From: Apostichopus japonicus
Taxonomy: Eukaryota > Echinodermata > Holothuroidea > Aspidochirotida > Stichopodidae
Direction of reading: 5' to 3'
Assembly: GCF_037975245.1 (NCBI RefSeq)
Contig: NC_092583.1
Span: 10,082,764-10,146,763 of the forward strand
DNA: 64,000 bases
Positions 52,701-61,700 of this stretch are shown here, in pieces. The translations under genes and the position numbers were made by a program. The notes under the pieces were generated by a model, which saw nothing but the letters and a program-made list of their open reading frames with translations, was not told where the DNA came from and did not search any database. Position 1 is the stretch's first letter; the number at the start of each line of letters is the position of its first letter.

Positions 52701-55700
52701 TTTATTCCAGATGCACGAAAAAGGAGCGTGGAAACATCACAAGTGTGAGATAAAACAGTTTGTATATCTTATATTGCAGGATTACAAGTATGGTCTACAG
52801 GTATTATGTTACATAGGTATGCGATACAGACATTGCTTTGGGGTTGATTAATATGTGGTAGGCTGCAAAGCCTATACATGACATGTTTTGAGCTTGCTCA
52901 CTATAAAAAAAGCGATTGAACACCAATTTTTTAAAATTGACTTGTCAATGTTTTCTACTTATCTCCTTCTGCCAATTCGAGCATATTTAGTGATGTAGAA
53001 ATAGCAACAATAATATCAATCACAGCATGCAAAAACCGATTAAGGTATTAAGATTGGGACTGATATTTTAGCAACAAAATGAAATCTGAATAAAGTCTGG
53101 GCAATCTGTTACTAATTGCTATTAATGAGCAAATTGCTTCAAAAACTCAAGTCAATCGCAAGTGGAAGAGAAAATTCACTGTTCATTGTGAGCTCCACAT
53201 TGGATCAGGTAAAAGAACATCCGGTTTTCAAAAAATTTGGTCGTCTAGAAATGCTTTGATTGTGGATCATGTCGTTAATAACAGATTGTGACAAAAATGG
53301 CCGCAAGGGATATGACTTGATGCATGGGGAATATCTTCAGGGTTGCACTTATAAGGTCTTAAAGTATATAGCCTTAACAGAATAAAATAATTGTATTCCT
53401 CATCATTAGTACACCTTTAACATTATATCGGTCCGCTTGTTTCATTCTATTTTTTTTCAGGCATTTTTTTCCAACACGTTTCTGCATGTTTGACTGACTA
53501 GGGTGCTGTTTAACTGTAAATTTGTTACCATAACTGCTTGTATTATAAACACAGCATATTTAAATTCAGTTTGTACTTTAAACTGTCGACTTGCTCTGTA
53601 TCTCAGTGTTAATCTCCATGTTTCATTGCAATCTTTCATCAGTTTTTCTTTTCCTTTCCAAGATCTTTTGTCATTTTTCATATCCTGCTTTCTCTACTTT
53701 TACCGTTCTGTATAAGCTCTCAATTCACAAAATACCAAAAAACGTGTATAGTTCGACTTCAACATTCGGTGAAGAGCATCGAACGTAGTTCTTACCCACT
53801 GTTCTAATGGTGCTTGCATCGTTCCAAGGACGTAGAGAATGTCGCGACCGTTCTCCAAATCGAATGCCGAAAATTTCAGACGGATGTTTAAACCGACTGA
53901 GACCGTGATTCTCCATTGGCAATCCATATTGTTGTAGTACATATTACCAAATCCGGGCGAGGTAATCACGCCATATGCATCATTATATGTTTGGTCTAAA
54001 CAATTGTCTGGTGAGAGAAAAAAAAAAAATTATTGACAAACAATTTTTCTTTTCAAAATTCCCAATTATCCACACCATTGGTAAGAAACATCCATAGGAA
54101 ATGTTCTTTTTTGGGGGGTTATGGATTTATGCATGAGTATAGTATGCTCTTTCGTTAATGGAAATTAATCCAAAACTTATATGGTAACCAAGCAACAAAT
54201 TACCGTCATTCTGTTGCTATCCTTCTAAGTTTATCACTAACCGTCATTTTGAAGTGACATACTGTCACTGCAACAACATTTTTTTTTACATTATTCAGGG
54301 ATGTGCTCAGGAATATTTGAGTGCCGGGCAGATTGTGCGGTAGTGTGATCCACACCCTGGGAGCGGGATCTCAAGGGTGGGGTACCCCCTCCCCACTGGA
54401 AAAATTTTGCACATGAAGTATGCTTAGGTGGTGCTATTTTTCCTATTCTGTGCCATGTATTCTCCCAGATTTTAGTTATGGTAAAATTTGTTAAATTATC
54501 ATCAAAAAAGTGCAGGGCGGAAATTTTTTAAAATACTGTTTGTGCTGGGCGGCATTCAGAACTGCTGGGCGCAGCCGCCCGGTGCCGCCCAGTGTGAGCA
54601 TAATCCCTGATTATTGATTCATCATCCTCACCATCGTAGACAGTCATGCGGAATCCCTTGCTCTGCACGCTCGAGTCACTCGTGAAGGTGACCCAGGCGC
54701 GGAAATAGTTGATGGACATCGAGCCACTCATAGTTCCAGAGGTCGCCAGGAGACGGGAAGTCAACAGGGGTACCCCACCGTACCCAATTTCAGCGACATC
54801 AAAGCCTTCCTCTGAGGAAATCAAGTTTGACAAATTTCGTTTTCAGAAAAGGGAAGCTGAGGTTTATTTCAGTAAAATAAAATAACATGCTAGAGATATT
54901 GAATATGAGGATGGCTAAGAGCTATTATTTTGTTGCCTGTGCCATGATCTTCTAAAATGTTTTGACTACCCAGCTCTACATTTTAGGATCCCCCGGGTCT
55001 GTGGAGTCCCGAAGGTACTTTCCGAAAAAGATACCGTTCTTAGAAGTTTTTTACCAAAAGCTGAATGCTGTCTTAAGAAAAATGTTTGGTTTTGCTTACA
55101 AATGACACACGTTTAAGGTCTGATTGCTAGAGACCACTTTCGACTGGTTTAGCATATAACACGGGAGGCAATATTGATGATGGTTTAGAAAATTCGGATA
55201 AAACTATCATTCAACATTTCTTGGCAAAAAAAAAATCCTTCCACTGTATAAAATGACAAATATGAACGGATGTGGTTGAATAGAAACCGGAAAATTATTT
55301 AAGGCTAGAAGACTGTCTAGACATAGGCAGCGGTGGTTCGAGTCGTTCAACTTTTCAACTCACCCGTAGAAAAGTCTTCGACCTCAATTCGAAGGTTTTG
55401 CGTGTGTTCACCATTGATCTCCCACCAGCAGAATTCATCGAAATCGTAATTGTTTGGATAATTTGGAGTTTGAAATGTGTAGCTCCCTCCGAGAGGCAAT
55501 TTGTGGGTGATCTGACAACCTGGAAATACATAGATAGGACACGACGTCGAGAGATAAAGTATTTGCAATACAGAATATCCTACAGCTACTTTAAATAATA
55601 CTGAATTGACGATGTTTTTTATTCAAACAGTCGGGTAACCAATTTGGGCCTTGCAGTTCCACATATCAATGACATTAAAAAATAAAACTAGGGATGTACA

Positions 55701-58700
55701 TAGACTTTGCATTCGCAGAGTGGCCGCGGTGCCAACAAAGTCAACATTGTACCATGGCAAGCTGTAATTGGATAAAGTAAGCAGTCTTTAGTAGCCTACA
55801 GTAACATTTAAAGAATGACTACTTCTTCATCTTAATACTTCGAACTTAGACCTTCTACACAGTTAATTATGACAAGTTTCCCTTTTCCAGGCCGCGTCCC
55901 AACATTTCAAACAAAATCATGATACATTTTCTGCTCCACTGTGATATCCCGTTAAGAGCTATCCGCTGTACGTACCTGTGTCTACACCGACATAGAATCC
56001 AAACCCATTCTCTGTTTCCGATGAATCTGACGTGAATCGCACCCAGCCCCCGTCATCCGGTACCATGAATGGGTCGGGTAAAGAACTGCCGCTTGCTCGT
56101 AACAGAAGAGTCGTTCTATCACTCGGATCTTCGCCGTATCCGACTTCGACAAAGTCGTATCTGCAGAGATGGTTTGTAAGGAATCGTCAAGGGTTACGGT
56201 TGGATTTGTAATATTTAGACAAAAGAATGTGCAGAGAACTTTGGAGAAAACAAGAAAACCTTTAAAATAAACTGATTTTAAATCAGCTATATGAACCTGA
56301 CAAACAATATTAAATGCTGATTGCAAAGATACATGATGAAGTATGGAGTCTTTAATTTTTCAACATTACAGTCGAACTGTTTGTAATTGACCTAAAGTAC
56401 TACCGACAATTGTAAATTTCTCTAGAAGGGGTGTCATAGTATCGTTTACTCCATAGGTTTGGTCAAAGTTGTTGACTAAACTCCCCCAAAGTTATTTGAA
56501 CACTTCGCGAAGCCGCACTACGGTAACACAGTTTCCGACGACATCAAAGCAAAGTTGCAGCATTCATATTTGGTGAAAATAACGACTAGGTAGTATTGAT
56601 TTATAATATTTTGTAAATTGGAAAACTGTTAACCTTACCCTAATTCAGTGTCAAAGTCGAAGAAGGTGACTCTAAATCGTTGCCCGGGAGACGAATCCAA
56701 GATCCATGTGCAATCTTCAGAGTTATTGTAACCTCCAGTATTGTATCCAGGACTGGTGACCTCTTCCCTTTCTGTCATGGGAACCACGACGGTCTCACCA
56801 CAGTCGGCAAGTGCTTCAAATTCATCCCCACCAATTGCAGAGTCTTTGATGGATTTTGGAGAAACAGCTTGAGATAAATGAAGAAAAAAAGAAGAAAAAA
56901 ATAATAATTGATGGCAAATATATCAGCTAAGGAGTTAGTCTTTCTCAATATAAGATCGTAGGTGTACAAATATCTTTTGTGAATAGATCACATTTTAAAT
57001 ATATATTGTAAGCGGTATTTTTGTGGGAAAAACGAGTTGGAAATTTATCTGTCTCGTGTTTATTTCTTTTTCTTTGTCATTTCATTTTACTTGAAAAATA
57101 CAGCTATAAGGTCTCAAAGCGCTTCACGGACGTCATATTACCTCTGGTCAATGATAACCTGTCCCAGAGACAATCCCTCCATTCGGCTGCAGTTATATAC
57201 TGCCCCAAATGACAAGTTACCTCACGGGTACCCATTTAACCCCTGGACGGAGAGAGGTAATTGATGTAAAGCATCTTGCCCAAGGACATAACGTAATGAA
57301 GTAGGCAGGAATCGAACCAGCAGTCCTTGGATCATGATTCCGAAGCCTCAGCTAATTGTCCACCACACTCTCTTTGCAAACATGAACCCATTAATCCCCT
57401 GGACGGAGAGAGTCAATTGAGATAAAGCATCTTGCCCAAGGACACAACGTAATGGATCGAACCAGCAGTCCTTGGATCACAAATTCGAAGCCTCAGCCAA
57501 TTGTCCACCACACTCTCTTTGCAAACATGTTGACAGTCTTGTAGTTACTGTCACGTACATAATAGTATGAAACTTTAAATCAAGTTTACACTAGATTTTA
57601 AGGCTCCCCTGGCCAGTGTTTAATCCCATTTCTCACACTCCATTATTTGTTTCAAACAGGATTCTAAAGTCAACCCTTCCAGAACGACAAGATTTTTTCA
57701 TTATTCCAGGTGGTCTCTTCTCGATGACACCCATGTAAGCGGAGCTTTAATAGTTGGAAAGTTCTTATCTTCACTTGTGATTGGTTCTTTGGAGAAATTT
57801 AGTCATTAATATTGTAAAAGGTAGAGCCATCATAGTAGTACCCCTCAAGGTTTTGTTTTGTTTTGTTGCAGCCATCTCAGACTTTGGGAAGATCTGAGTT
57901 TGTACTCAAATCAATTTTATTTCGATAATTTTAAATCAACTTGAAATCAGAAGAGCATGAATCATCCCATAAATCAGCCCAATTACTCCTCTTTTGTTAA
58001 ACTAGAGATAAAAGGAGTAATTTCTGGGCTTTGTGGCCAAACATTTTAAGAGACCCACAGGGCAAGGCCAAATATTATGTGCCCTCTCGCCGACACTAGC
58101 AGGAGTTCCATCCTAAAATACAACATGCAGTATAAAGTTAGGCTTTATTCCATTCCAACAATACAACAGGATATCAACATTATAGGCTACATCCCATCCA
58201 GTGATATTTATAATATAAAATTGGGCTATAACCCACATCTCGTAGTACAACAGTATAACATTAGACTACATCCCATCTTGTAATACAACAAGGTACCACT
58301 AGCCTATGTCCCATCCTGTAATACAATAGTATAAAATTTAGGCTACATCCCCTTCCCGTATTACAACAGTATCACATTAGGCTGTGTGATCTGATAGATG
58401 GTTATGTGACGTAAAATGATGAAACATCTCTTTAAGACGTTTCACACCTTTTTCTTTTTATTATTATTATTTATTTGTTTCATCAGATAGTATAACAAGG
58501 TGAACAAGACAATTATAACTGCAAATAAGTAAAAAATGTGAAAGGAAGTAAACTAAGAAACCCTTTTGGGCTTAACGGAATTGAGTACTCCCATCAAAGA
58601 AAATAGATAACCTTTACACCTATGAAAGAACTACCCCCCGGGCCCCCCCCCAAAAATAGATAACCTTAACACCTATAAAAGAACTACCCCCCAAAAAAAT

Positions 58701-61700
58701 ATAATAGATAACCTTAACATATAAGACCTATAACACTACCCTCCCCCGCCAGCCTCCACCACCACCACCTACTCCCACCTCTTACAACGGATAATCAATA
58801 AAGGCTTTCATAGTAATTTTTCAGTTGTCGCCTGAACGAAGCCACGGAAGTATAACATTTCAAGTTGATCGGAAGATTGTTCCACAAAGAAACAGAACGA
58901 TATCGGAGGCATTTGCATGCTCTTTGAATTACGACAAAAAGAAGCACGTAAATGACCAGCTTGTCTTTTGTTACCAAATTTTGAAACAAGCTGCTGAAGA
59001 TCATCGTACAGAACTACCTGAACATACACAACCCATTCTAATCGTCTTACCTGTGTAGTCCTGAGCAAAGAGGGAGAATCCTCTTCCACTTAGACCGCCA
59101 TCTGTCCGGAAGGAGATCCAAATTGTTTCCGATGCCAGGTCAATACTTTCGTCGGTCATTTCTGTGTATTGCTTGACCAAGGAATCCCTGTTGACCGTAG
59201 CTCCTGTCCCGACCTCTAAGAAATCTCCGCCCCCGAGGTCAAAGTCCACATCGACAAAGTTGAGAGTCACCCCTCCAGTGCCACTCGAACGTACCACCCA
59301 GACGCAATCGAGGAAATCGGAGTACCCTTTGGAATACCCCTCGGACTGAATGGTCACGATCGAGTTAGCCTTGATGGTTACATCGGCATAACAGTTCTTG
59401 TCTTCTGGTAGCCCTGTAAAGAAGAAAAACAAAAACAATGTGAGAAACAAACCTGCCTCTCTGTGTATTACAAGTTACATCCAAAACAAACACTGTATAC
59501 TAGTTATAGTAGCTTTATTCTCATCAGGAGAGGCAAGGAGAATAAACTCCCAAGATCGAGGGAGATCCACTATCCTGCATGGACCATCGCTGTCTGTGTA
59601 TCTACCAGTTTCCCGCCGTATGCCCTCAGGAAATCACCCATCACTGACGGCGACGACTGCCATGTCCCCTAGACAGGTTACCCTAGGGTGCCCTCATGAT
59701 CTCGATCATTAAATTTTTGATAATTGAGTAGATACCTGAGAATATGCTCAATCAAAAGTGCGGAAGAAAAAATCGTAGTTTTTTGTCATTTTCTGTATAT
59801 TGGTGTTCTCTTTCTTAGGATAAAAAAAAAATAGAAAAGAAAAAGCCTCGGTGCCCATTCAAATTTGAAATTTGCCTTGATTAACCCTATTAGTACTGAA
59901 AAATTGCCATGGTGCCCCTGCAGACAGTAAAACTGATTTTGAATGCTGCTCTTGGCAATAAAGTCTTCTTATTTTGAAAAGGTCAGTTTCCATGTAAAGA
60001 GGTTCAAGGTACCATGTCAAATGTAGGACAATTGGGGGGGGGGGGGGGGGCTGCAGTGGACTGCGTAGGACAAAATCGTTTTTGGCACTGCTGGTCTTCT
60101 GAGATAATCTAATCTCTATTGTCTGATTTTGATTCAGCCTTACAGCTACTACAGCTTTTTCTCTTTTACAGATTCGTTTTATTACAAGGATACAACCTTA
60201 CTGTGTGACTGACAGTAAGGCATAGCTCTAGAGCCTGTGTAGGAGAAATTGACCTAATGTTGTAATTAGGCCTAGCAGTGGCGTAGGAAGGTACTTTTGA
60301 GTGGGGGGGCTGAAGACTGATGGCCAGCCTGGGGGAGGGGTCTAAGGGGAGGGGGTGTCCCCCTCCCCTTTGGATTTTTTTGCATTTCCAGGTGGCCTCA
60401 GATGCAATTTGGTGCAATATAGCACACTTCAACACCTACTCCATTTTGTAAACTTAATTTTGTATTTTCACCTGGCCTTAGATGCAATTTGGTGCTCCAA
60501 ATGAGATTTTTTTTTCTCATTTGGAAATGAAAAAGGGGTTTTCTGACTTGCGAACCGGGGGGCGGAATGATACTTCCGCCCCTCCACATTTTTCAGTGGG
60601 GGGGCTGGCGCCCCCCCAGCCCCCCCGGTTCCTACGCCCTTGAGGCCTAGGCTTAATCATTGCACTTAGAAAAGACAGACCAAGGGATGTTACCTTCGTC
60701 AATAGCTTCGTAAGCAATCTGGAATCCTTGACTTTGGACAGTGCCATCTGTTACAAACGACACTGAAACGATATTTCCATAACTCTGGTAAAGCCCTGGT
60801 GTAGTGATCGAGCCAGGAATAGTCTGCAACAACGATTGAGGAAAAGCATGTTAGACACAAGTTACCACGTAAAGTGATTTTTTTGGCGGCCCACGAGATG
60901 TCTCAAGAAAAAGAAAAATAATCAATCTATTTTACATAGAAAAACGAGCTAGCTGCTTAGAATTTATCGGCACTAATGATGCTGTCAGGTAGGCCTATTA
61001 TCCCCATTAATTATCAACTGTACTGTATTGACATTATGTTTTTGTGAATACAGATTAAGGACACACACCTTGCTTGAAAGTCCTTGGAATCAACAGCAGG
61101 TTGTTGGTAAGGTGCGGCCCAGTCAATTTTTCACTCCTTATTTCTGGCCCATTCATTCAAAAAGGTTGCCCACACTTGCTCTAACCACTTAACCCTAGCC
61201 TTTGACTACTGCAATATCACAGTGACTTAATATGTGAGGTAAGTCATTGCTATTGAACCCTTTTACCTTGGCTGGACGATTGGATTGTTCTGGGCTCAGT
61301 TCCAAAATTTCTAGATAATCAGCGGAGTCGGTCAGCAACCAAGACAAAAATTCCAGTTGAAGACGGTAACCTTCTGGATACCGGAATACCCAGGTGCAGT
61401 CCAGACCGGATGGATAATTGTCGGGAAAGAATGGTGACTCAACCACACCATACATCTCTGTGACATTGGCAGGCTCTACACAACCAAGGCCTGAAAGAGG
61501 GTGGGGGGGGGGGAGAAAAGAAATAGGGATATAAATTGGTTTGCTGTTATTTGTGAGCTAGAAACACATGCCATACTGTAGCTTCATACACAGAGGACCA
61601 TCAATATGTACAATAGGGTAATTGAGGTCAAATTACATCGTTAAGCTGAAAGGTTTATGACTGGAAGGATAGTACATTAATACGTGAAACTTGTAGGACA

